64,000 bases of DNA from Thermogemmatispora carboxidivorans (lineage in GTDB: Bacteria; Chloroflexota; Ktedonobacteria; Ktedonobacterales; Ktedonobacteraceae): positions 434,001-498,000 of the forward strand of contig NZ_JNIM01000001.1 in assembly GCF_000702505.1 (NCBI RefSeq), written 5' to 3'. The notes under the pieces are model-generated. The model searched no databases. It was given only the letters and a program-made list of their open reading frames with translations, and had not been told where the DNA came from. Below, one piece after another: positions 45,076-52,971 of this stretch (position 1 is its first letter; each line of letters begins with the position of its first letter). A program made the position numbers and the translations under genes.

Positions 45076-46806
45076 ATGCATCCATCTCAGAGTCCAGATC
45101 AGTCACGCCCACCACGACGAAGTCTCTTTGATCCTATCTGGCAGCAACAGAGCGCGCAAAATGCTGCGGACCTAACTGCCAATGCCGCCGCTTATGCTGC
45201 TCCCCAGCCTGGAGCTGGAGAGGAGGCGGCTGCAGGGAATGCCCTGTCCAGTGGGGGAGAGACTGCCGCTGGCACGGGGGCGCTCGGCTCGCGTCCGGTG
45301 CGCAAGCTCGGCCTGCTCAGTGCCGCCCGCCTCCAGGCTGAGACCACCATGCCGGCTGGCCCAGCGGCAGGCGAGACGCAGGTGCCTCAAATGCCTTTCC
45401 CGGGCGAGGAACAACCGTTTCAGACCCAGTTGCCTTCGGCCAGTGTCACGTCCCCATCTCCCTTCGGCTCTGCTGCCTTCTCCTCGTCCTCGGCTGGCAC
45501 AAGCGCTATGGCAGGTACAGGAGCCGAGGCGCCAACAATGGCCCTCAATCAGACGGCTCTCTTCCAAAGCCAGCAGACGACCAATGCCTCCGCCTTTGGT
45601 GAAGGTCTACAGGCGACGCTTGCTCAGCAGGGGGCCTATCAGGCACCCTTTGCCGCTAGCCCGGATGCGTCAGAGGTCCAGCTGCCTTTTCCCTCACCGA
45701 TGCCGACCTCCTTTACGGGTACGGGCTTCTCCCCCAATGTCACACGTGTCCTTACTCCCTTCACTGGCTCACTTCCAGGTGCCACAGGCACCCTTTCCAG
45801 AACAACGACCGGCGCCCTGGGACCCTCGCCCTTTGTTGAGGCCGGCGGCAGCAAGAATACTGCGGCCCTGACTGGCGCTCTGCGCCTGGTGCAGATTCCT
45901 GTCGCGGGCCAACCGGGACGCTACGTGACCAGTATGCTGCCCGTCCTGACTGAGCCAGGGCAGTCGTCCCCCGCTCAGGACAGTCGGCCCCAGCAGAGGG
46001 GGTTCTCTCCACCCTTGCTCTGGAGAGAGAAGAGAAATCTCCTCATCTTGTTAGTCGTTTTGCTGGTCGTGCTCACAGGGTCCGGCTTGCTCATGTTCGC
46101 CCGCCTGCACGCGAATCCTGCACCTCAAGCGAGGAAGGGAGCCGTCACCGCTGTGGCCACAACGGGAACAGCAGCGGTCAAAGGGACGCCAACGCCCAGC
46201 GTGATCATGGAGGACCCGCTGTCCCAGAATATCCACAACTGGCCTGTTGCCACCAGCGGCTCGCGCCTCTTTGTCTTCAAGAACGGGGCCTATCACATCA
46301 TTAACAATGACGATAACAATATGGCGGTAGCCATCTTGCCTGACGCCCCTGGGCCATTGCTGAGCACCTCGCTGGCCTATACCTTGACGATGCAAGAGAT
46401 CAAAGGAGATGACGGCTCGATCAACAACCAGTTTGGTATGATTGTCCGCTACAGCCAGCAATCCAAGGGAGGCAAGGTAACAACTCAGTTTTACGCCTTT
46501 GAAGTGCGTAATACCAGCGATGGCGAATATCAGTTCTGGAAGTTTAATAGCTCCGCCGCAGAAGATAGTCGCTGGACAAAGATCTGGTCGAAGAGCTTTG
46601 GTAAGGAGTACCACCAGGGGCATGGATCAAAGGCCGTCAATACGATCAAAATCGTGGCTAGCGGCAAGAACTTTACTTTCTACGTGAATGGCAAGAAGGT
46701 GGGAACAGCTCAAGATGGCTCGATTCCCTCTGGCTCGCTGGGGCTGCTTGTGAACTTGAAGGGAACGGAGGTGGCTTTCTCCAAGCTGCTCGTGACAACT
46801 CCTTGA
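45076..46806 (+). CDS. Kinase-less paralogue of the upstream receptor
   Basis: A 576-residue membrane protein. The first 270 residues are Ser/Ala/Pro/Gln-rich and look disordered, in place of a kinase domain. Then PVAGQPGRYVTSMLP (about 274-288), the same motif as in the upstream kinase linker, a transmembrane helix near 321-345, and an ectodomain (about 376-576) that follows the upstream one block by block: DPLSQNIHNWP, LTMQEIKGDDGSINNQFG, FYAFEVRNTSDGEY, FTFYVNGKKVG, VNLKGTEVAF. It cannot phosphorylate by itself but could share ligand or dimerise with the kinase. The ATG follows GGGAGGACAG; the longer frame would need a TTG. Confidence 0.85.
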   Translation: MHPSQSPDQSRPPRRSLFDPIWQQQSAQNAADLTANAAAYAAPQPGAGEEAAAGNALSSGGETAAGTGALGSRPVRKLGLLSAARLQAETTMPAGPAAGETQVPQMPFPGEEQPFQTQLPSASVTSPSPFGSAAFSSSSAGTSAMAGTGAEAPTMALNQTALFQSQQTTNASAFGEGLQATLAQQGAYQAPFAASPDASEVQLPFPSPMPTSFTGTGFSPNVTRVLTPFTGSLPGATGTLSRTTTGALGPSPFVEAGGSKNTAALTGALRLVQIPVAGQPGRYVTSMLPVLTEPGQSSPAQDSRPQQRGFSPPLLWREKRNLLILLVVLLVVLTGSGLLMFARLHANPAPQARKGAVTAVATTGTAAVKGTPTPSVIMEDPLSQNIHNWPVATSGSRLFVFKNGAYHIINNDDNNMAVAILPDAPGPLLSTSLAYTLTMQEIKGDDGSINNQFGMIVRYSQQSKGGKVTTQFYAFEVRNTSDGEYQFWKFNSSAAEDSRWTKIWSKSFGKEYHQGHGSKAVNTIKIVASGKNFTFYVNGKKVGTAQDGSIPSGSLGLLVNLKGTEVAFSKLLVTTP

Positions 46807-46893
46807 GCTGATCGTTTTCTAGTAACGGGAACATCGTCGTTTTTCCTTGAGCGAAATCTGCCCACTTGTGGGCCTGTGGCTGGAGGCAGTATT

Positions 46894-47289
46894 TTGAGAG
46901 CGATCTTTGTCTGGCTGACACTGATTATCACGGCATTCCTGTTCTTGCTCAATCTTGGGCTTGTGATTGTCTTTCGCAGGCGAAAGAAGACAGAGGTGCT
47001 GTCCTATATCGGGGCTGGTTTGATTGAGCTGGCTGTCTTCTGCGTTGTGCTCCTCTTCCACCTGGGCGTGCTCACCTCTATCCCCTTTCATTTGCCGCCC
47101 GGCCTGAGCTTCAATCGCGCAGAGATTGCAGCAGCTCTGGCCCTGGGCATCGGCCTTTTCCCGGCAGCTTATTGGCATCGGGTATCTATGGCCCAGCTGC
47201 GTGCTCGTATGGAGCAGGATGCCAAATTGATGAAGATGCGCAGCGATGGCGGCGTGCGGATCAAAACCCCCGAGGAGTGGATGACCTGA
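46894..47289 (+). CDS. Small membrane protein of unknown function
   Basis: A 131-residue protein with three hydrophobic segments: IFVWLTLIITAFLFLLNLGL at the start, then around 45-65 and 80-100, joined by a basic RRRKK loop; the C-terminus is charged and cytosolic. It probably starts on TTG at 46894, seven bases after GGAGG, rather than on GTG at 46876, which would precede that site. I do not recognise the family. It lies 87 bases after the kinase-less receptor on the same strand, so it may belong to the same transcript. Confidence 0.6.
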   Translation: MRAIFVWLTLIITAFLFLLNLGLVIVFRRRKKTEVLSYIGAGLIELAVFCVVLLFHLGVLTSIPFHLPPGLSFNRAEIAAALALGIGLFPAAYWHRVSMAQLRARMEQDAKLMKMRSDGGVRIKTPEEWMT

Positions 47290-47627
47290 GCAGGACGGTG
47301 GCTTCAATGCCACCTTGTGCCTGGCCGGCCAATCTTACCTATCTGATCCCCTGCCCTCGGCCCTTGCCTCGCTTGCTCTCGCCAAGGTCGTGAAGAGCAT
47401 ACTCTCTTGCTGTCTGTTCCTGCCTTGCCGCTAAGGTCTCCTCAGGCGTCATTCGTTGCAAGAGAGTTCTCCCTGCAACAGACCACAGGCTTGATCAGCT
47501 GCAACTCTGCTTTCTCTCTTTTGCTCATCTTTGCAGTCTCCTTCTCTGTCTGCCTTCTCCATCGTTTTGAAAGTGGCTACCCTGCCTGCGTTTTTCTATA
47601 GCGAATCTCTCCGAATAGCAGCTGTCC
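47290..47627. other. Gene-free stretch before the ABC exporter promoter
   Basis: About 340 bases, C/T-rich, without a supported gene. GTTGCAAGAGAG...CCCTGCAAC (about 47455-47480) is a small inverted repeat. Confidence 0.4.
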
Positions 47628-47657
47628 TTGACAAAGGAGTCCTTTGCGTGCTATAAA
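47628..47657 (+). promoter_or_regulatory. Promoter of the ABC exporter pair
   Basis: TTGACA (47628-47633), 18 bases, TATAAA (47652-47657). Start near 47664, some 30 bases before the ATPase gene. Confidence 0.8.
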
Positions 47658-47679
47658 ATATAGCAATTAGTTATAACTA
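47632..47679. promoter_or_regulatory. Three stacked palindromes over the ABC promoter
   Basis: CAAAGGA-G-TCCTTTG (47632-47646) fills the spacer; CTATA-AAA-TATAG (47651-47663) covers the -10; TAGTTATAACTA (47668-47679) covers the start region. Each is perfect. GntR/YtrA-type repressors, common beside such ABC pairs, use GT-n-AC-like sites, which the third palindrome contains; no regulator gene is adjacent. Confidence 0.65.
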
Positions 47680-47694
47680 TTGGGGGTAAGAAGG

Positions 47695-48540
47695 ATGTAC
47701 TCCGATTCTCGGCAGTTTGCCGTAGCCAATCCTTTTGGACAAGGAATAGGAGAAGTACCACAGGAAGCAGCAATTGTCGCGCGTGACCTCGTGCGCGTCT
47801 TTGGCCAGAAGGTAGCGGTCAATCATCTCAATCTGGCGGTGAGGCGTGGCGAGTTCTTCGGCTTTCTCGGGCCCAACGGAGCCGGTAAATCGACCACCAT
47901 CAAAATGATGGTTGGCTTGCTGCGCCCAACGGCGGGTCAGGTCTGGGTGGCTGGTGTCAATGTCTGGCAGAGGCCGCTGCAGGCCCGTCGCCTTATGGGG
48001 GTTCTGCCTGAGCAGCTCAACCTCTATGAGCGCTTGAGCGGGCGTGAGTTTCTGACCTTCACCGGTCATATGTATGAGTTGCCGCAAGAGGAGATCCGGC
48101 GGCGCTCGTCCGAACTGCTGCGCTTGTTGGCGCTGGAGGACGATGCCGATAAGCTCATCATTGACTACTCGGTTGGCATGCGCAAAAAAATTGCCCTGGC
48201 GGCGGCTCTCATCCATAATCCCCAGGTGCTTTTTCTGGACGAGCCATTCGAGGGGATCGACCCAGTCAGCTCACGAGTGATCCGCGATATCCTGCAAGAC
48301 CTGACCAGAAGAGGGACAACGATCTTCTTTTCTTCCCACATTATGGAACTGGTCGAGCGCCTCTGCTCGCGTGTAGGGATCATCAATCAAGGGGTGCTCG
48401 TAGCTGAAGGGACCTTACAGGAGTTGCGTGCGCGAGCGAGTGGCGCCGGCGATATGCCGCGTGATGCCACTCTTGAAGACATTTTCTTGAACGTGATCGG
48501 GGTGCGCAACGAGGAGCATAACCTGAGCTGGCTCGAATAA
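47695..48540 (+). CDS. ABC exporter ATPase
   Basis: A 281-residue ABC-2-type ATP-binding protein. GPNGAGKST is the Walker A, followed by the Q-loop region GVLPEQLNLYERLSGREFL, the signature YSVGMRKKIALAAAL (in place of LSGGQ, usual for this subfamily), Walker B VLFLDEPFEGIDP and the switch His in FFSSHIMELVE. It drives the permease encoded 13 bases downstream. ATG 47695 follows GGGGGTAAGAAGG; an in-frame TTG five codons upstream lies inside this site. The cargo is unknown; bacitracin/lantibiotic-type or lipid export are typical roles. Confidence 0.93.
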   Translation: MYSDSRQFAVANPFGQGIGEVPQEAAIVARDLVRVFGQKVAVNHLNLAVRRGEFFGFLGPNGAGKSTTIKMMVGLLRPTAGQVWVAGVNVWQRPLQARRLMGVLPEQLNLYERLSGREFLTFTGHMYELPQEEIRRRSSELLRLLALEDDADKLIIDYSVGMRKKIALAAALIHNPQVLFLDEPFEGIDPVSSRVIRDILQDLTRRGTTIFFSSHIMELVERLCSRVGIINQGVLVAEGTLQELRARASGAGDMPRDATLEDIFLNVIGVRNEEHNLSWLE

Positions 48541-48553
48541 AGAGGAGTCTTGT

Positions 48554-50326
48554 ATGTCATCTCGCCAAATCACGGGTAGCCTGAGCGAATTCAGACTTGA
48601 TTCGCATAAGATTCGTTGGCTGCTTTGGCTGCGTTGGCGCCTCTTTGTGCGTGGCTTGACACGCAATCCGCAAAGCGCCATTTCATTTGTGGTGACGGCC
48701 CTGTTTTTGACCCTGTGTTGCGGCGGCTCGGCCTTTGGTCTGACTATGGCCTATCGCCTGCTGGCTCCGCCAGGCAATGTAGAGCTGCTCTACGTGTCGC
48801 TGACTGTGATCACCTGCTTCTGGATTCTCTTGCCTGTCTTCCAATACGGCCAGAATGAGGGCCTGGACATCTCAAAGTTGCTCCAATTTCCTCTGACCCG
48901 TGGGGAAATAATGGTCGGCCTCCTCATTGCTCAGCTTATTGACTTGCTGAGCTTGGGGCTGGCGCTCTGTCTCGTCGCCATTATTCTGGGCTTTACACTC
49001 TCTCCTGGGCTGTTGCTTGTCAATCTTATGGCCATGCTCATCTTTTTCGGATTTGTGGTAAGCTGCAGCCAGCTGGTGATGGCCCTTCTCTCAGGTCTCC
49101 TGCAAAACAGGCGCTTCCGTGACCTGAGTTATATGATTGTTATTCTCGGTTTTGCCCTCTTTTACATTGCTCAGCAGCTCTTGCTGCGTGGCATCTTTGT
49201 CCAGAACTTCGCAAAGGGGTTGATGCAGCGTCAATATTCCTCCTACCTGGCATGGTTTCCCCCCGGCTGGATCGCCCGCGCGATCGAGGCTGGCCTGGGT
49301 GGCAACTGGCTGGCCAGTCTTGGCTGGTTGCTCCTGGCGCTGTTCCTCACCTTGATCTTGCTCTATCTCTGGCTGCGGATACTGGAGCGGGTAGTCACCC
49401 AGCCTGAAGTGGGAGGGGGAGGCCAGGCCGGACGGGCGTCGCGGCGGGTAGCGCCCATTGTTTCTGGCTCTGGCCTGACGCCGCCTGCTGCCGAAGCGGC
49501 AGCGATCCCGACGCTTGCGCAGGGCCAAGTCGGAGCCGCCTCCTCCTGGTTCGCGCGTTTCCTCTCTCCTCAGACGCTGGCTCTGGCCGCCAAAGATCTA
49601 CGCTACTTCCGGCGCGATCCCCAGCTGCTGGGGCAATTGATCATGCCCCTGGTCGTAGCCTGTGTGGCTCTAGTGGCTCCTTTCCTTGGCAGGGATGGCG
49701 TTCGCGTCACAGGGGATGACTGGTTCTTTCTCTTCTATCCCCCTTTCATCGTCTTCCTCTACCTGTCTATGCTCTCGATCAACGCCCTGGGGCTGGAGCG
49801 CAAGCCGCTGACCGTCCTGCTCCTCTACCCGATCAAGCCAGAGCGTCTCTTCTTTGGCAAAAACCTGGCGGTCCTTTTGCCTGGTCTGGTGATCCTGCTG
49901 GCGATGCTGCTGTTTGAATGCATCTTTCTGGGCCTGTGGCATCTCTTGCTACCGTTCCTGGTGTCTGGGCTGGCGAGTATGGGCGTTGTGCTCGGTTGGG
50001 GAAACCTGGCCTCTGTCTTCTTCCCTCAGCCAGTAATCCAGAGGCGTGGCATGCTGGTGTCTGGCTCTGCCAGCTACAGTGGAGCTGGCTGTACGCGAGG
50101 CTTATTGCAGCTGCTGGTCCTGGCTATTACCGTGATCTCGCTGGCGCCGGTCATTCTGGCCATGATCCTCCCGATCTGGTTCAACGCAACCTGGATCTGG
50201 ATTATTAGCATCCCTGTCTCGCTGGCCTATGGTCTCGCTTTTTATCTCCTTCTTACGCGTCTGGTGGCCGCTCCGGCGCTCCTGCGTCGAGGACCGGAGA
50301 TCCTGGAGGCAGTGGTCCGCGATTAG
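48554..50326 (+). CDS. ABC-2-type exporter permease
   Basis: A 590-residue membrane protein with about twelve hydrophobic helices in two groups (about 45-270 and 370-580), joined by a Gly/Ala-rich linker near 290-330. There is no nucleotide-binding site. It is the membrane half of the exporter with the ATPase before it, and AGAGGAG precedes its ATG. The length, about twice a simple ABC-2 permease, suggests it makes the full pore alone. Confidence 0.88.
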   Translation: MSSRQITGSLSEFRLDSHKIRWLLWLRWRLFVRGLTRNPQSAISFVVTALFLTLCCGGSAFGLTMAYRLLAPPGNVELLYVSLTVITCFWILLPVFQYGQNEGLDISKLLQFPLTRGEIMVGLLIAQLIDLLSLGLALCLVAIILGFTLSPGLLLVNLMAMLIFFGFVVSCSQLVMALLSGLLQNRRFRDLSYMIVILGFALFYIAQQLLLRGIFVQNFAKGLMQRQYSSYLAWFPPGWIARAIEAGLGGNWLASLGWLLLALFLTLILLYLWLRILERVVTQPEVGGGGQAGRASRRVAPIVSGSGLTPPAAEAAAIPTLAQGQVGAASSWFARFLSPQTLALAAKDLRYFRRDPQLLGQLIMPLVVACVALVAPFLGRDGVRVTGDDWFFLFYPPFIVFLYLSMLSINALGLERKPLTVLLLYPIKPERLFFGKNLAVLLPGLVILLAMLLFECIFLGLWHLLLPFLVSGLASMGVVLGWGNLASVFFPQPVIQRRGMLVSGSASYSGAGCTRGLLQLLVLAITVISLAPVILAMILPIWFNATWIWIISIPVSLAYGLAFYLLLTRLVAAPALLRRGPEILEAVVRD

Positions 50327-50406
50327 GAAGGAGGAGCTGTTGAGAGGACGAGCCGGGTGAGTGGTAGGGTACGGTTGCTAGCGGCTGGCAGCCGGGCCGT
50401 CTCCTG

Positions 50407-50423
50407 CCCTCTATGCCAGAGGG
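50407..50423. terminator. Short hairpin between convergent genes
   Basis: CCCTCT-ATGCC-AGAGGG, in the 132-base gap between the permease and the convergent propeller gene. No U-tract, so weak. Confidence 0.3.
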
Positions 50424-50458
50424 GAGGGGCGACCCGGTCTTCCGGCTTCCTCTCGACC

Positions 50459-51670
50459 TTAGCCACTTGGGGGCTCATCCTTCGCCTGCTGTTTCTGTCC
50501 CTGTCTCGGGCGCTGACGCAGCCAGAAGAAGAGTATGGGGGCAATGATCACGAGGCCGGTCAGGGTGTAAAGGGCTACGGTAATGAAACGATTGCTTGAC
50601 TCTGTTGTGGCTGGGGTTGTCCCCAGGGCGGGGGGATAGAGGCCAGTAATGATGAAATGCGGTGAGCCGCCCACATGGAAGACCTTGACGATCTGGCGCG
50701 CTGGTACGTCGAGCATGGCCACGTCGCCGTTGGCCAGGGCGACAAAGCCAAACTGGCCATCGCTGGTGATGGCCACCGCCTGGGGGGCAGCGCTGAAGGT
50801 GATGCTGTGGTCTGGCTCCGCCGGCGGGGGACTACCTGGGACAATCGGCGCCAGCACAGCGAGCTGTCGGCTCGCCTTGTCTGGCACGTAGATATCGCCC
50901 GTGATGGCGTCATAATCCATAGCGCCGAAGTCGCCACCCCGGAAGAGCGTCGGGTAGATTTCGCGCGTCCCCAGGTTGACCGCAATGATGGTGTGCTGGC
51001 GTGTGCTGACATAGGCGATGGAGCCGAGCGGAATCGTGATGGAGAGTGGCCCCTGGGGAACGGAGACAGTGGCCAGGCGCTGACCAGAGGAGTTATAGAC
51101 TGCCAGGGCCTGGCTCTCCGATACCCAGAGCTGGTTACCTGTGCCGCCCGAAATACCGCTCCCGACTACAGCGACTGCCAGACCTGCGACGTTGCTCGCT
51201 GCGCGTATCGTTCTCAACAGCCCACAGTTTGCAGGGTTGAGCACACTAATGAGAGAGGCCTCGGGACCAGCAGCATAGAGCAGATTGGCTCCTGGATCAA
51301 AAGCCACGAAGGAGGGAGCGCCGGGCACATGGGCCGAACAGATCACCTGTCCCGTGCGAGCCGCAATCATGCTGACTGTGCCGAGCGTGGGCTGAGTCAC
51401 GTAGAGAAAGCGCCCGTCCAGGCTGAGATAGGCCATGTGGGGATCGCCTGACAGGCGGATCGAGGGCTGGACCTGCTGCTTGACAATGTCGATCACGCCA
51501 ATACCGTTCCCTCCACCGACGACATAGGCCAGGTTGGGTGCTCCCCCGTCAGCTCTGGCCGTCGGCAGATCTTCTAATGCTAGCAGAGCAACGAGGCTCA
51601 GGGCCGCCAGGAGCAACAACGAGAGAGATGTCAAAAAAGCTGATCCTCTTCCGACAAATGACATCCGCAT
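50459..51670 (-). CDS. Secreted YncE-like beta-propeller protein, membrane-anchored
   Basis: A 403-residue exported protein. The signal segment (about 10-35, FLTSLSLLLLAALSLVALLAL) precedes repeats of the YVTN/YncE kind: NLAYVVGGGNGIGVIDIV, DGRFLYVTQPTLGTVSMI, LLYAAGPEASLISVLN, GFVALANGDVAMLDV. A C-terminal transmembrane helix (about 362-385) and a basic tail end it. Function unknown; such propellers often bind ligands or partners. The start after AAGGAACAGG is preferred to one 14 codons upstream. It is the third gene after copC-copD and a BNR lipoprotein on the same strand. Confidence 0.78.
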   Translation of the reverse strand: MRMSFVGRGSAFLTSLSLLLLAALSLVALLALEDLPTARADGGAPNLAYVVGGGNGIGVIDIVKQQVQPSIRLSGDPHMAYLSLDGRFLYVTQPTLGTVSMIAARTGQVICSAHVPGAPSFVAFDPGANLLYAAGPEASLISVLNPANCGLLRTIRAASNVAGLAVAVVGSGISGGTGNQLWVSESQALAVYNSSGQRLATVSVPQGPLSITIPLGSIAYVSTRQHTIIAVNLGTREIYPTLFRGGDFGAMDYDAITGDIYVPDKASRQLAVLAPIVPGSPPPAEPDHSITFSAAPQAVAITSDGQFGFVALANGDVAMLDVPARQIVKVFHVGGSPHFIITGLYPPALGTTPATTESSNRFITVALYTLTGLVIIAPILFFWLRQRPRQGQKQQAKDEPPSG

Positions 51671-51695
51671 AATGCCTGTTCCTTGCTTGGGCTTG

Positions 51696-51757
51696 GCCTG
51701 ATAGGCCAGCAATGGCCAGTGAGCGCTGAGCCATTGCTGGCCCGTGAGCTATCAGGC
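51696..51757. repeat. Large nested hairpin between two cotranscribed genes
   Basis: Perfect inner arms GCCAGCAATGGC (51705-51716) and GCCATTGCTGGC (51730-51741), perfect outer arms GCCTGATAG (51696-51704) and CTATCAGGC (51749-51757), with a seven-base bulge on one side. It starts right after the lipoprotein stop and has no U-tract on either strand, so it is more likely an mRNA-stability or partial-termination element. Confidence 0.7.
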
Positions 51758-51760
51758 TCA

Positions 51761-52954
51761 TCAGGTGCTGGCTGGGGTCAGCGACTGCCAGTGCGCTCCA
51801 TTTCCTTGGCCGCTGAGCACGTAGACCGCCGTTGGGTAGGAGAGCGACAGATAGAGCTGGAACGGATCAGCCGGATCGACTGCCAGCTCACTCAAGTTGC
51901 CACGGATCGTCGGCAGGCTGATCCAGCTCTGGCCGTCATCGGTGCTGCGGTAAATGCTGGTAGCAGTTTCGCCGTAGAGAACGTGCGGATTGCTGGGTGC
52001 AGCGACCAGAGAAGTCAGGAGAAAGAAGGAGCGTGCGCTCGCGCTGCGGGTAGTGGGCGTAAAGGTGCGGCCTCCGTCGCGCGAGATATACATGCCGGCG
52101 TCGCCGCTGGCATAGATTGGCTGGTTGGGGCCGGCAGTAGTAGCATCAAAGATACCGCCTTTAATGCCGGCAATCAAGCGCCAGTGGGCCCCACCGTCGC
52201 TACTCAGGGCCATCCCCGCACTGCTGTAGACCAGCAGGCGGCCTGGCGCTCCCGGGACTGGCAGCAGGCCACTGATCACGGAGAAAGGCAACGTCCCGGC
52301 CTCGCGGAAATGGCTACCGCTATCGTGGCTGACAAGCAAGCCATGCTCCTGACGCTCCGAGAGATAGATATAGACCTCGTCGGGGCTGTCGTTGCCGGCG
52401 GCAGCCAGAAAAATAGTGGTCCGCGTCAGACTGGCATTGCTCACCATCAGGTGCCAGGTCCTGCCCTGGTCCTTGCTCATATAGAGGCCCGGCGTGCCAC
52501 GAGCGTTGCTCACGCTGGGGTAGGTCAGCACGTAGAGGTGTTGGGGATCAAGAGAGCTGACCGTGAGCGAGTAGGTCATGAGGTTCTCCATGATTTGCCC
52601 CTGGCCACCAGCAACCTCCTGCCAATGCTGGCCACCATCTTCCGAGCGGAAGAGGCCATAATGGGTGGCCAGAAGCAGGACGTGAGGCGGGAGAGCAAGC
52701 AAGGAATGGACATGGTTGGCGGAGCTTCCAAAACCATTGCCTTCTGTGACGACCGTGGGGGTTGAGGACGCTGAGCCTGAGCCGCTGCCTGGCAGGTTAC
52801 AGGCCAGCATGCCTGCCAGCAGCAGCATGAGCAGCAAGATAGCCAGCGCCATTGGCCCGACATTCTTCGGCAGGCGCCGCCGTGGGCCGCTCCCGGTGTC
52901 TCCTCTCTCTTGCTGGGAGCGGCCCCGATACCATCCAACCAATACAACGGCCAT
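51761..52954 (-). CDS. BNR/sortilin-like repeat lipoprotein
   Basis: A 397-residue lipoprotein with a signal segment and lipobox LAGMLAC (Cys about 52), a Ser/Gly linker, and then sialidase-type Asp-box repeats: SEDGGQHWQEV, SKDQGRTWHLM, SHDSGSHFREA, SSDGGAHWRLI, SRDGGRTFTPT, STDDGQSWISL. These build a propeller like that of sortilin/F510_1955-type proteins. No sialidase active-site pattern is visible, so enzyme activity is not claimed. The gene starts 17 bases after copC-copD ends, so it is co-transcribed and may act in copper handling at the cell surface. Confidence 0.8.
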   Translation of the reverse strand: MAVVLVGWYRGRSQQERGDTGSGPRRRLPKNVGPMALAILLLMLLLAGMLACNLPGSGSGSASSTPTVVTEGNGFGSSANHVHSLLALPPHVLLLATHYGLFRSEDGGQHWQEVAGGQGQIMENLMTYSLTVSSLDPQHLYVLTYPSVSNARGTPGLYMSKDQGRTWHLMVSNASLTRTTIFLAAAGNDSPDEVYIYLSERQEHGLLVSHDSGSHFREAGTLPFSVISGLLPVPGAPGRLLVYSSAGMALSSDGGAHWRLIAGIKGGIFDATTAGPNQPIYASGDAGMYISRDGGRTFTPTTRSASARSFFLLTSLVAAPSNPHVLYGETATSIYRSTDDGQSWISLPTIRGNLSELAVDPADPFQLYLSLSYPTAVYVLSGQGNGAHWQSLTPAST

Positions 52955-52971
52955 GCTCTTTCGTTTCCTCG

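Noticed and set aside
44691-45131. 146-codon frame between the receptor paralogues
   Set aside because: It overlaps the next gene out of phase, lacks a ribosome-binding site and has no recognisable sequence.
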